DNA of 64,000 bases, taken from NCBI GenBank assembly GCA_002840505.1, contig PHBC01000003.1, positions 362,721 through 426,720 on the forward strand. The letters run 5' to 3'. The notes beneath the pieces are model-generated. The model did no database searches. It saw nothing but the letters and a program-made list of their open reading frames with translations, and was not told the origin of the DNA. The position numbers were made by a program, and so were the translations under genes. The stretch is from Deltaproteobacteria bacterium HGW-Deltaproteobacteria-2. GTDB lineage: Bacteria > Desulfobacterota > Syntrophia > Syntrophales > Smithellaceae. Numbering within the stretch: the stretch's first letter is position 1; the number at the start of each line of letters is the position of its first letter. Below, in pieces: positions 45,309-54,121 of the stretch.

Positions 45309-45336
45309 AAAAAGAGGTGTTATTATAAAAATAATG

Positions 45337-45360
45337 TGGGGCCCTTCCGGGCCCCATTTG
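45337..45360 (+). terminator. Terminator of the acyl-CoA dehydrogenase cluster
   Basis: Eight-bp perfect GC-rich stem TGGGGCCC / GGGCCCCA with a TTCC loop, then T-rich sequence. Confidence 0.75.
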
Positions 45361-45473
45361 TTATCTGTTAGTTTTATAAACTTCACGCTCCAGTGGATTT
45401 GTAAGTATTAGCAATAACGGCACAAAACCAAATTAGACGCTCTCTATCAAGTGAAGTCTTAGGTTAAGACACA

Positions 45474-46910
45474 TTATTTTATATTGGCTGCTTCATCGGG
45501 GGTTTTCATAATTATTTCTACCGAACTTTTCACCGGGCTCGGCTTACCGGCAAAACGATCATATTTCAGTACAAGCTGTTTGGCGGTCTCAATGGAAGCA
45601 AGCTTACGCATGATGGGATCGGCGCCGGCCACCATTCGCTCCTTTATTGTATCCGTACCTTCCCTTTTGATCTGAGCTGCTCCGGCCTGCAATTGCCGCG
45701 ATCCATCTTCGAGTTTTTTGGCACCATCGATCATTTGCAGGGAGCCGTCATGAAGCTTGGTTATACCATCAGTAGTAACCTTTATGCCCGGGAATTCCTT
45801 GACCGGCGGAGTATCCTTGCCTTGTTCCTTCAAGAAAGTCAGTATCTCTGGTGAAAACGGGCCGCCCTGGGTGGCCAGCGTAAGGAGTTCTCTCTGAATA
45901 TCCAGATAATGCTTGGCCTTTATTGCTTCACCGGACACAAATGGAATTTTTGTCAGGGGCGTTATCTTGGTGCACATGCCCTCATTGATCTTAATGGCGC
46001 CATTAATAATTTCCATCTGCGCATTAGAAGCCAGAATGAGCTGGCCAGTACCGTCATTTACCTGTTTTAAAGCAGCAAGCATTTGTCGTTGTCCGTCATT
46101 CAGTTGATTCGCTCCGTTTTCCAGCTTGACTAAATTGGTGCCAACCTTATCTACGCCGTCATAAATCTGATTGAGCTTGGACTCAACATCCATCTCCGGC
46201 AGGGGCGGAAATTTAGGAATGACGGAAAATAGGATAGATGGAATTTTAGCGTTTTTAATATCAGCTCTGAGTTTGACGGTTGCTTCAGGATAAGGAAAAC
46301 AGATCCAGTTCATTTTCATGGTGCGCCCGACTACAGCAAAAGCGCCTTCCGGAGCCACTACGTTATTGAACTGTTCAATATCCAGATCAGTGCTAACCAT
46401 GACGATGAAAGGAACCGGAATTTCGTCCCTGGCAATCTTGGTGTTCCCGGTGCCAACTTCCCTGTATGTAAATTCCTTAAGAGTGCTGGTTTTGTTCTTT
46501 AAGCCGATAATGATCTCCAATTTACCGCTTTTAACGTTTATTACATTACGTTTTACAGCTTTACCGTTTAATCGATATTGGATGTTGATTTTCACAGGTA
46601 GATTCTTGGTGGTGGTGCCGCCGTAGAATATGTCTTTCGCCGGCACGGTAAATGTAAGTTTTCCATCTGCTGTCAGTTGAGGAATATCCGTTCCCCGTAA
46701 GTTCTTGACGTCTTTGAGAATTGTGACGTCTTGGGATAAGCCTTTATTGTCCGTTCGTAACCAGGTGACCACCTCGGTTTTTTTTACGTTACCCTGGTCA
46801 TCTAGATTTACATATACTGTCTCGTTGCGGGATATTGTACGGGCTAATACATTCGAAACAAAACTAAGAAAAACAAGAAGGATTATTAAGACTGTTATAC
46901 TTTTTTTCAC
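45474..46910 (-). CDS. Exported protein partner of MMPL transporter, YhgE-like repeats
   Basis: 478 residues. N-terminal signal peptide (to about ISFVSNVLARTI region), beta-rich middle with no Cys pattern, then helical stretches with regularly spaced Leu/Gly motifs (NQLNDGQRQML.., KLHDGSLQMIDGAKKLEDGSRQL..) like the X-repeats of YhgE/Pip proteins, suggesting an extended coiled coil. It ends four bases before the MMPL gene ends upstream, i.e. directly after that gene in the same operon, so it likely acts as a periplasmic accessory to it. Function otherwise unknown. Confidence 0.72.
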   Translation of the reverse strand: MKKSITVLIILLVFLSFVSNVLARTISRNETVYVNLDDQGNVKKTEVVTWLRTDNKGLSQDVTILKDVKNLRGTDIPQLTADGKLTFTVPAKDIFYGGTTTKNLPVKINIQYRLNGKAVKRNVINVKSGKLEIIIGLKNKTSTLKEFTYREVGTGNTKIARDEIPVPFIVMVSTDLDIEQFNNVVAPEGAFAVVGRTMKMNWICFPYPEATVKLRADIKNAKIPSILFSVIPKFPPLPEMDVESKLNQIYDGVDKVGTNLVKLENGANQLNDGQRQMLAALKQVNDGTGQLILASNAQMEIINGAIKINEGMCTKITPLTKIPFVSGEAIKAKHYLDIQRELLTLATQGGPFSPEILTFLKEQGKDTPPVKEFPGIKVTTDGITKLHDGSLQMIDGAKKLEDGSRQLQAGAAQIKREGTDTIKERMVAGADPIMRKLASIETAKQLVLKYDRFAGKPSPVKSSVEIIMKTPDEAANIK

Positions 46911-46913
46911 GAT

Positions 46914-48992
46914 TTACTCCTTTATAACCTTTCTCCAGCCTAAACTGGTGGCACAGATAAGCTTATCGCAGACTATAATTACACCTGGAAGCAGGATGAG
47001 AACGACAGCCACGGATATAAGAGCACCGCGACCGATCAAAAGCGCCAGGGACTTAAACATTTCGATATCGCTGATAAAAACCATACCAATGGTGGAACAA
47101 AAAAGACACAAACCAGAGCCAAAAATGGCGGGTGCCGTTCCCAAAAGACTCTTTTGCATGGCTTCATTGGGCAACAATATGTGTCTTTCCTCTCTGTAGC
47201 GCGCAATCAGGAAGATAGCGTAATTAACGCATGATCCAAGCTGGATCGATGACAGGGATGCCAGGGTAATGTAGGGTATAAAGTTGCCGTTGACATAGGT
47301 AATCGTCAAATTCAGAAAAATCGCCAGCTGGATTCCGGCCATCAGAATGAAGGGAATGGATACTGAAGTAAGCGTAACCGCAATGATAAAGCCAACCAGG
47401 ATCAAACCCATAATATCAACCCTGACCAAGTCGGTAACGGACATGTCCGTCATGTCTTTGCATGTAGCCATCACACCGGAGACATAGGCACCGGTAATTT
47501 GCTGTTGTTTAATAATATCCCGTATGTTTTGGATTAGATCATTGCCTTCTTTTGATCCGGACAAGACATTGACTCTGACTATCGCCCGGGAATATTCACC
47601 ATGCGTAAAGCGTTCACGGGCCTGTTGAGGTATAAATGATTCCGGAATCGCCGGATCAGCCAGACTCTCCAGGGCAATGGCCTGAATTACTCCGGGAAGT
47701 TTGTTTATGCGGTCAATGGCTTGCTTTTGCATCCAGCGCGGAGTTTGGCGGGGGAAAAGGATGTCAATTATTTCCATAGATCCCATAGCCTGCGAAATTT
47801 TAGGTACGGCCTGCATGGATTTGAGATCCTGTGGTGTAATGTCCTGAAGATTATAGGATAGTTTTGTGTGATATCGAGCGTAACTCGCGGGGATAAAAAG
47901 AATAAGAAAGCAGACAAGCAACAACACGGGACGTTTCAGCAGATGTTTGACCACAGGTGTGAAGCGCTCCTTGGCGATCTGTACATCACGCATTTTAATG
48001 TAGCGTTCGAAGGTCAGAATCAAGGCAGGCAGGATTGTAACGGTCGCCAGCAGACCAAGAAATACTCCCTTGGCCATCACCAGGCCTATATCCAGACCAA
48101 TCTTCATCTGCATGAAGGTCAGGGCCAGAAAACCCGCCATGGTGGCCATGGCGCAGGGAATGATGGCCATGGCCGTCTTCTCGATGGCCGTGGCCATGGC
48201 TGCAGGCTTGTCCATGCGCAGGCATTCTTCACGAAAACGATGCATCAGGAAGATGGAGAAATCGATAGTCACACCCAACTGGACTACCGGTGCAAAAGAA
48301 TAAGTAGACACCGATATGGAACCAAGGAAAAAATTGGTGCCTTGATTATACAAAATGGCCAATCCCATGGAGGAAAGGAACAGAAGGGATACAACGAACG
48401 ATCCCGTCGCCATCCAGATCACGATCAGCGTAAGGATCGTGGCTATCGCCATGCACTTGGGCACCTGTTCATTAACAAGAATTTTATCCTCATAGACAAA
48501 GACCGGCATGCCGGTAAAGAAGTGCTCATTGTCCACACCTTTCAGGTAGGATTTGATTCTTATGACGGTGTCCTGGGCAGCAGTGGTTTTGGCCGAGTCG
48601 ATAAACGACAGGTGCAGCAAGGCATAATCACCCTTCTTATACAAGCCCATTACTTCCGGCGGAATGAAGACGTCCGGCACTGAAGGGTCAACCAAATCAC
48701 TCAACCACGTGACATTTTCGACGCCCTGAATAGCCGCCAGGTCGTTCTTCATCTTTAAAATTTGCGAGGTCTGTTTGGTTTTGATCAGGATATAGGCCTT
48801 GTTAGCCGCCTTGAACTCCTGCCCCATTATATTCTGACCTTTAACGGACTCGACGTGTCGGGGCATGTACGAAAGAATGTCATAGTTGACCGGGGTAAAA
48901 ATCGCTCCCACGGCAGAAAGAATAGCTAAAACTGCCGCAATCGCGAGGACCATGCGTGGATTTGCTATTACCAGAGCGGCAATTTTTTTCAT
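46914..48992 (-). CDS. MMPL/RND-family transporter
   Basis: 692 residues with about 12 hydrophobic segments in the two-half RND layout: TM1, a large periplasmic loop, TM2-6 with the GVTIDFSIFLMHRF block (the D in TM4-like proton relay), then TM7, a second loop and TM8-12 containing SIQLGSCVNYAIFLIARYREER. Such proteins export lipids or hydrophobic compounds; proximity to acyl-CoA dehydrogenases suggests a lipid or fatty-acid substrate, by inference. ATG preceded by GGAAA only. Co-transcribed with the exported partner downstream. Confidence 0.9.
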   Translation of the reverse strand: MKKIAALVIANPRMVLAIAAVLAILSAVGAIFTPVNYDILSYMPRHVESVKGQNIMGQEFKAANKAYILIKTKQTSQILKMKNDLAAIQGVENVTWLSDLVDPSVPDVFIPPEVMGLYKKGDYALLHLSFIDSAKTTAAQDTVIRIKSYLKGVDNEHFFTGMPVFVYEDKILVNEQVPKCMAIATILTLIVIWMATGSFVVSLLFLSSMGLAILYNQGTNFFLGSISVSTYSFAPVVQLGVTIDFSIFLMHRFREECLRMDKPAAMATAIEKTAMAIIPCAMATMAGFLALTFMQMKIGLDIGLVMAKGVFLGLLATVTILPALILTFERYIKMRDVQIAKERFTPVVKHLLKRPVLLLVCFLILFIPASYARYHTKLSYNLQDITPQDLKSMQAVPKISQAMGSMEIIDILFPRQTPRWMQKQAIDRINKLPGVIQAIALESLADPAIPESFIPQQARERFTHGEYSRAIVRVNVLSGSKEGNDLIQNIRDIIKQQQITGAYVSGVMATCKDMTDMSVTDLVRVDIMGLILVGFIIAVTLTSVSIPFILMAGIQLAIFLNLTITYVNGNFIPYITLASLSSIQLGSCVNYAIFLIARYREERHILLPNEAMQKSLLGTAPAIFGSGLCLFCSTIGMVFISDIEMFKSLALLIGRGALISVAVVLILLPGVIIVCDKLICATSLGWRKVIKE

Positions 48993-49644
48993 ACGATTTC
49001 CTTTCCCTTATCCAAGGGAATCAGGCAGGCCTGAAAGGCTTGATGAATCATCTTTCCGGCCTGAATCCGTCAGAGTTCACTATCGTATTTATTTCTGAAC
49101 GAGTTACTTGATGACGTTGACGAAGTCTAATTGGGGCAGTTAAAATGTAGCCTGAAATTTGGCAGGATATTACGGACGCTCTTGCCGGATAGTCAGGCGT
49201 TTAAAATCATCGTCTGATTTTTTGTCATCTATGCATGTGACTAATTTTTCCGCAGTATGACACCAATTGTTTCTGGCTAACGGATTTGAATGTCGCCGTG
49301 TCATATAAGCCGGTTTTTATATGTTCAATGCTAAGTAACTTGTTCGTGATTTTGCCTTTATATTTATGTTCAAAATAAGAGTCAAGGGTTATTTTTGCAG
49401 CACGCAACCCGTACAAAGGAGATACTTTACAGGATAAAATCCGTCTGAATTAAATACCGCATTGCCGTCATTAGCGCTTATTTTATTAGCTCTGATTATT
49501 AGATTGTTAGACTTATTTTGATCATTTCCTTCACAAATGGGGAATGATGAAATGAATGTTAACTTCTATGGGTTGACTTTTAGCAGTCTATGATTTAAAA
49601 ATACGCGCATACGAATTAATTAAATTTAAGGGAGTCGAGATTTA
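48993..49644. other. Non-coding divergent intergenic region
   Basis: About 650 bases between the minus-strand MMPL gene and the plus-strand deoxyhypusine-synthase-like gene. It holds a short inverted repeat TTCCCTT / AAGGGAA (about 49004-49020) and a weak TTGACT promoter-like site near 49573. A 63-residue minus frame (49225-49416) has no ribosome site or recognised motif and is not called. Confidence 0.4.
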
Positions 49645-50670
49645 ATGAAAAAGAAAGATTTACTGAGTAAAAAAGTCGAACACATTGACATTAAAAAAAT
49701 CAACGCGGTGGATATTATCAACGCGATGAAAAAAATGTCCTTTTCCGCCCGCGATCTGGCAAACGCCGCTGATATTTACGATCGGATGCTCAGAGAAAAA
49801 AATTGCGCTGTTATCCTGACGCTGGCCGGTTCCACATCCGCGGCAGGCTGTATGCAGGTTTATGTTGATCTGGTGAAAAACAACATGATTGACGCCATAG
49901 TGGCCACCGGTGCTTCCATTGTCGACATGGATTTCTTTGAAGCTCTGGGATTCAAACACTACCAGGGCACTCCTTTTATTGACGACAAATTATTGCGCAA
50001 ACTTTATATAGACCGGATTTACGATACGTTCATCAGTGAAAATGATTTACAGGCTTGTGACCGAGCCATCAAGAAAATAGCGGACGCGCTTGACCCTCGT
50101 CCTTACTCCTCGCGGGAATTCATCGCCGAAATGGGCAGATATTTGGTTAAGAACGCTAAAAAGCAAAATTCTCTTGTTCAGACGGCTTATGAAAACGACG
50201 TTCCTATTTTCTGCCCCGCGTTTTCCGACAGTTCCGCCGGCTTCGGTCTGGTGCTGCACCAGAATGACCGTCCCGACAATCATATCTCCATTGATTCAGT
50301 CAAGGATTTCCGGGAACTGACCGATATTAAAATCAAAGCCGGGACTAGCGGTTTACTGATGATTGGAGGCGGTGTTCCGAAAAATTTTGCTCAGGATACG
50401 GTTGTTTGCGCGGAAATATTGGGACATGAAGTACCGATGCACAAATTCGCCGTTCAAATCACGGTGGCGGATGTGCGCGACGGAGCCTGCTCCAGCTCTA
50501 CGCTCAAAGAAGCCAATTCCTGGGGCAAGGTGGATTCTTCCTGCGAACAGATGGTTTACGCTGAAGCAACAACAGTCCTGCCGCTTTTGGCCAGTTACGC
50601 CTATCATAAAGGAGGCTGGAAGAAGCGCAAAAAGTGGCAGTTGTCCAAAATCTTCAATGCGAAAAAATAA
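49645..50670 (+). CDS. Deoxyhypusine-synthase-family protein
   Basis: 341 residues. Blocks TLAGSTSAAGCMQVYVDL, VATGASIVDMDFFEALG, PIFCPAFSDSSAGFGLVLH and GGGVPKNFAQDTVVCAEI belong to the deoxyhypusine synthase fold; the Lys of the GGGxPK block aligns with the imine-forming Lys of the eukaryotic enzyme. Bacteria have no hypusine, and bacterial relatives have been shown in some species to act in spermidine/homospermidine synthesis from putrescine, so a polyamine role is the most likely. GGGAG precedes the ATG. Confidence 0.85.
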   Translation: MKKKDLLSKKVEHIDIKKINAVDIINAMKKMSFSARDLANAADIYDRMLREKNCAVILTLAGSTSAAGCMQVYVDLVKNNMIDAIVATGASIVDMDFFEALGFKHYQGTPFIDDKLLRKLYIDRIYDTFISENDLQACDRAIKKIADALDPRPYSSREFIAEMGRYLVKNAKKQNSLVQTAYENDVPIFCPAFSDSSAGFGLVLHQNDRPDNHISIDSVKDFRELTDIKIKAGTSGLLMIGGGVPKNFAQDTVVCAEILGHEVPMHKFAVQITVADVRDGACSSSTLKEANSWGKVDSSCEQMVYAEATTVLPLLASYAYHKGGWKKRKKWQLSKIFNAKK

Positions 50671-50677
50671 AACTATT

Positions 50678-50695
50678 GAGATGAGGGGGATCGAA
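50678..50695 (+). repeat. 18-bp copy of tRNA-Ala 3' end (candidate att site, distal)
   Basis: GAGATGAGGGGGATCGAA, identical to 53801-53818 within the tRNA-Ala gene and in the same orientation. Begins 8 bases after the stop of the deoxyhypusine-synthase-like gene. Confidence 0.7.
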
Positions 50696-50773
50696 TAAAT
50701 TATATAAGGAGTCTTAATAATTACATTTATTCAAAGTGTAATTTTCTGTATACCCCATAATATACCACTCATG

Positions 50774-50806
50774 AAAAAAAGCGGATGTTTTCACACCCGC
50801 TTTTTT
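50774..50806. terminator. Strong bidirectional terminator
   Basis: Ten-bp stem AAAAAAGCGG / CCGCTTTTTT with a 12-base loop; T runs flank both ends. Downstream of the deoxyhypusine-synthase-like gene. Confidence 0.85.
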
Positions 50807-50926
50807 ATTATAAAAACATTTCTCCGCATTACTATGGATAATACTTTTATTAAACTTAATTATTACTAATTGCAGCTTAGACGCAGCCATCGATGCATAC
50901 GCTATATTAACTCTGTGAATGTTTTC

Positions 50927-50955
50927 TTGACATCAAAAATCGATATTTCTATACT
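50927..50955 (+). promoter_or_regulatory. Putative strong promoter of the membrane protein gene
   Basis: TTGACA 50927-50932, 17-base spacer, TATACT 50950-50955; about 55 bases before the ATG at 51011. Confidence 0.65.
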
Positions 50956-51010
50956 TCCTTACACAGAAAACAATTTCTTATAAAAAAAATTCAGCAAGTG
51001 GAGGTGCAAA

Positions 51011-51643
51011 ATGACGGCAGATGCGCAGCAGGCACTGGAAGTGTTGAGAAGTACCAATTTCTTTTCATGGTATCTTATTCCGTTTCTCGCCTTGGTCCTC
51101 TATGTCTACGCTGCTGAGGTGGAAAGGAAGAAGTGGTCTATCATCCTGACCGGCCTTGCAGTCTGGGGATTTGACTGGCTATGGGAAACGTTCAACGCAC
51201 TCTGGTTCCACTCATCCGGATACTCAGCGGTGTGGGTTACCCCGAGCAACAGCGCCTATGTTATACTTGTCGGGTTGAATATCGAAATCAGCATGATGTT
51301 TGCAATCGCCGGAGTAATCTTTGCCAAGTTCCTCCCCGAGAACAGAACAATGAAAATCATCGGTGTCAACAACCGCTGGTTTCTGGCGGGCTTCTTTGCG
51401 GCATTTTGTGTTTTTGTGGAGATAATTCTTAACCGGTGGGGCATGCTGGTGTGGAACTATCACTGGTGGAATTGGCCGAACTTCTGGCTGACCTGGCTGT
51501 GCGCTTACCTGCCCATGTTCCTTTTCGCGGCCTGGATCCACGATATGGTCTCTATGAAGAGGAAGATATTCATAGTCTCAGGACTGTATATATTGGACCT
51601 ACTTTTGATAATTATCTTTATGGGCATTCTTGGATGGATTTAG
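51011..51643 (+). CDS. Multi-pass membrane protein, unknown
   Basis: 210 residues with about six hydrophobic helices and many Trp residues (WGFDWLWETFNALWFHSSG; NYHWWNWPNFWLTWLCAYLP). No family recognised. GGAGG precedes the ATG by about 6 bases, and a near-consensus promoter lies just upstream. It is the first gene inside the segment bounded by the two tRNA-Ala-derived repeats, so it may be acquired cargo. Confidence 0.72.
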   Translation: MTADAQQALEVLRSTNFFSWYLIPFLALVLYVYAAEVERKKWSIILTGLAVWGFDWLWETFNALWFHSSGYSAVWVTPSNSAYVILVGLNIEISMMFAIAGVIFAKFLPENRTMKIIGVNNRWFLAGFFAAFCVFVEIILNRWGMLVWNYHWWNWPNFWLTWLCAYLPMFLFAAWIHDMVSMKRKIFIVSGLYILDLLLIIIFMGILGWI

Positions 51644-51741
51644 TCCTGAAGACAGCTCCGCACAAGACGATAATAAATAGGTTTTTCACACGCGCCCGGG
51701 TTAGTTGATTCTGTGCGTCACACCTATAAAGTTTCCGTATC

Positions 51742-51769
51742 ACGTAGGATTAGTTTCTCCATCCTATGT
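51742..51769 (-). terminator. Weak hairpin at the end of the HD-GYP gene
   Basis: Nine-base arms 51742-51750 and 51761-51769 pair with one G-U; the right arm overlaps the stop codon of the HD-GYP gene. No T run follows on the minus strand, so terminator function is doubtful. Confidence 0.3.
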
Positions 51770-53548
51770 AAACTGATATCCTTTACCCTTAAATAATCTA
51801 AGACAGGCATCTACGACAGCAGCATCATAAATAATTCTCTTGTTTTTATCTATCTCTTCAAGGGCTGCCTCAATACCCAAAGCCGGACGATAGGGACGGT
51901 GCGAAGCCATAGCTTCCACCACATCAGCCACAGCCATAATGCGGGCCTCCATGATAATTTCATACCCTTTCAGATTTCTTGGATAGCCGGATCCGTCCAT
52001 CCGTTCATGGTGTTGGTAAACAATTTGTGCCAGCGGCCATGGGGATTCAACATTCTTCAGCATCTCGTATCCACTACGGGAGTGTTCTTTGATCATAGAA
52101 AATTCGATATTTGTCAGCTTGGTGGGCTTGGATAAAATCTCCGCGGGTATGGATAATTTCCCGATGTCATGTATGGAACCTGCCATATGGATTCCATCAA
52201 TTTTCTCCTGAGCTAATCCCATCTCCATGGCAATGGCCATGGCCAAGTCCGCTGACCTTAACTGGTGACCAGCCGTATAGGGATCTTTCATCTCTACAGC
52301 GGATACCATAACCTGGATGGTCGCGCCAACGGCATTCTTAAGGCTGTAAATGATCTGCTGAAGTTTTGCCTCAGCCAGTTTGCGTTCGGTGATGTCTCTG
52401 GCGATTGCCAGGATCGCTACAGGTATTCCATTAGACATGACGGCGGATCCGTGTGTCTCCACGTATATATAAGTGCCGCCTTTGCACCGCAACCTGAACT
52501 CCAGCAGGTTCATTTGAATACCGGTTTCCCGAATCTCCCGTATTACTTTGACTGCAAGCAGCAACTGATCCTCGCTCAAGAGCGAGGTAAAATTGAGAGA
52601 ATGGATTTCTTCACTTGTATAGCCAAGCCGATTTAAAGCGGCGGCGTTGGCATCGATGAAGCAGCCTTCAAAATCAAGGCTGTAAACAAAATCGAGCGAA
52701 CGGTCGAAAAGAGCCTTGTATCTCTCCTCGCTTTCCCGCAGCGACTCAAGCGCGGCCTTCTTTTGAGATTCGATCTCCTTGCGCTTGCTGATGTCACGAA
52801 TATTACATTGTACCAACTTCGTCTTGTCTACGAGATATACATCCGTATCGATATACCGCCCAGACTTGGTTTTTATCGAAACATCCGTGTAGTTAATAAT
52901 ACCATTCTTGTTCAAATTTTGCATTATCATTTGGAAATCATCCATATTGATCATAATACCGATGTCCGAAAGTTTATTTCCGATGCTATCCTTTGTGGAA
53001 TAGCCCAACATCTTCTCGGCAGCCGGATTAGTATGGGTTATCTTTCCTTCGCGTTTCTCGAGGAGCAGGATCCCATCGCTCGCCGTCTTAAAGACGCCTT
53101 TATAAAGCTCTTCGGAATCCGTTAATATGTTTTCCAATCGTTTACGCTCGGTGATGTCTTCGATGGCCAGGAGGATGATCCGTTCTTTTCCCGATGCTCG
53201 TTCAATTTGCCGGGCATTCAAAAGCATGATGCGCCTGCCGATGGTCGTAAACTCGTGTTCCACCTCATAGTTGTCAAAGGTTGCTTTTTGGGGCAGGATG
53301 GTTTCCAGCAGTTCCCTCAGCATGGGGATATCCCACTGTTTATTGCCCAGATCATAAATAAGCTGTCCCACGGTCTCTTCAGGGTTTACCTTGAAGAATT
53401 CATAGAAAGAGCGGCTGGCGGTAACCACCCTTAAATCATGATCCAGAATGATTAATGGTTCACGTACAGTATTGATGATGCTCTCGGCGTACTCGTGAGA
53501 AGATAAATCTTTAATCAGGGACTGCTTTATTTTGGATTGATCATTCAT
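51764..53548 (-). CDS. Multi-PAS HD-GYP phosphodiesterase
   Basis: 594 residues. Three PAS/PAC units (about 20-135, 145-265, 275-395, each ending like AIEDITERK or AIARDITERKL) followed by HD-GYP (about 410-594) with the HD pair in SIHDIGKL and the GYP signature HHERMDGSGYP. Such proteins hydrolyse cyclic di-GMP and link a PAS-sensed signal to motility, pili or biofilm. Notably it lies close to PilT-type ATPases at 54 kb, though on the other strand and across the tRNA gene. No transmembrane helix is predicted, so cytoplasmic. Confidence 0.93.
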   Translation of the reverse strand: MNDQSKIKQSLIKDLSSHEYAESIINTVREPLIILDHDLRVVTASRSFYEFFKVNPEETVGQLIYDLGNKQWDIPMLRELLETILPQKATFDNYEVEHEFTTIGRRIMLLNARQIERASGKERIILLAIEDITERKRLENILTDSEELYKGVFKTASDGILLLEKREGKITHTNPAAEKMLGYSTKDSIGNKLSDIGIMINMDDFQMIMQNLNKNGIINYTDVSIKTKSGRYIDTDVYLVDKTKLVQCNIRDISKRKEIESQKKAALESLRESEERYKALFDRSLDFVYSLDFEGCFIDANAAALNRLGYTSEEIHSLNFTSLLSEDQLLLAVKVIREIRETGIQMNLLEFRLRCKGGTYIYVETHGSAVMSNGIPVAILAIARDITERKLAEAKLQQIIYSLKNAVGATIQVMVSAVEMKDPYTAGHQLRSADLAMAIAMEMGLAQEKIDGIHMAGSIHDIGKLSIPAEILSKPTKLTNIEFSMIKEHSRSGYEMLKNVESPWPLAQIVYQHHERMDGSGYPRNLKGYEIIMEARIMAVADVVEAMASHRPYRPALGIEAALEEIDKNKRIIYDAAVVDACLRLFKGKGYQFT

Positions 53549-53710
53549 CGGGTTGCCCCTGTGTTTTGCGGTAATCTATGAGGTTGAAAACAATGACTAC
53601 CATGATCACTTGATGATTTTTAATCATGGCCATATGAATTTATCTATTTGATAATATGCGCTTTTTTTTATATCATGTCAAGTGGAATAGCCGCTATGAA
53701 TTGCTTCAAA

Positions 53711-53738
53711 TAAAAAGGCGGATTCTTTCACACCCGCC
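53711..53738 (-). terminator. Terminator of the tRNA-Ala transcript
   Basis: On the minus strand GGCGG and CCGCC form a stem followed by TTTTT, about 60 bases after the tRNA 3' end. The stem-loop shares its core (GCGGAT..TTTCACACCCGC) with the terminator at 50774. Confidence 0.7.
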
Positions 53739-53795
53739 CTCGATAAACTGATTTTGAATTGTTTGGACTTTCTTGGATTGTGTCGGATTAGGTTT

Positions 53796-53871
53796 TGGTG
53801 GAGATGAGGGGGATCGAACCCCTGGCCTCGACATTGCGAACGTCGCGCTCTCCCAGCTGAGCTACATCCCC
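53796..53871 (-). tRNA. tRNA-Ala (anticodon CGC)
   Basis: 76 nt with encoded CCA. Acceptor GGGGATG / CATCTCC, D stem GCTC/GAGC, anticodon loop TTCGCAA giving CGC (reads GCG, alanine), T stem AGGGG TTCGATC CCCCT. All stems pair apart from one G-U in the anticodon stem. Confidence 0.96.
53801..53818 (+). repeat. 18-bp tRNA-Ala 3' end sequence (candidate att site, proximal)
   Basis: Direct copy of 50678-50695, located in the tRNA acceptor/T-arm region. The intervening 3.1 kb lies on the 3' side of the tRNA, where tRNA-targeting integrases insert. Confidence 0.7.
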
Positions 53872-53907
53872 AACCTTAAGAATTACCGCTAGAAAAACGT
53901 GAGGGAG

Positions 53908-53935
53908 CATATATTATTGCTTGTCTTAGTGTCAA
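53908..53935 (-). promoter_or_regulatory. tRNA-Ala promoter
   Basis: On the minus strand TTGACA at 53935-53930 and TATATG at 53913-53908, 16-base spacer, about 37 bases before the tRNA 5' end. Confidence 0.6.
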
Positions 53936-54121
53936 GAAATTGTTAATATAATTCTTGGGTAAACAAAATTATTAAGGTTTTTCAATATTAAGGGATAATG
54001 TTATATTATAAAAGGCTGCAAAAATATGTGTGATTATAACATTAACAATTGATTATTTTATTTAATTCTTTTCCGAAAAAAATGATAGAAGATAGTTAAT
54101 TCCTACTGAGGAGAGTAATAC

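Noticed and set aside
47868..48683. Long plus-strand frame opposite the MMPL gene
   Set aside because: His/Gln/Gly-rich composition without domains; antisense shadow of a conserved membrane protein.
49225..49416. 63-codon minus frame in the MMPL upstream region
   Set aside because: No ribosome site, no motif, and a mixed composition without hydrophobic periodicity; too weak to call.
50363..50698. Plus-strand frame ending in MRGIE near 50690
   Set aside because: Antisense/alternate-frame reading of the deoxyhypusine-synthase-like gene running into the tRNA-derived 18-bp repeat; not a gene.
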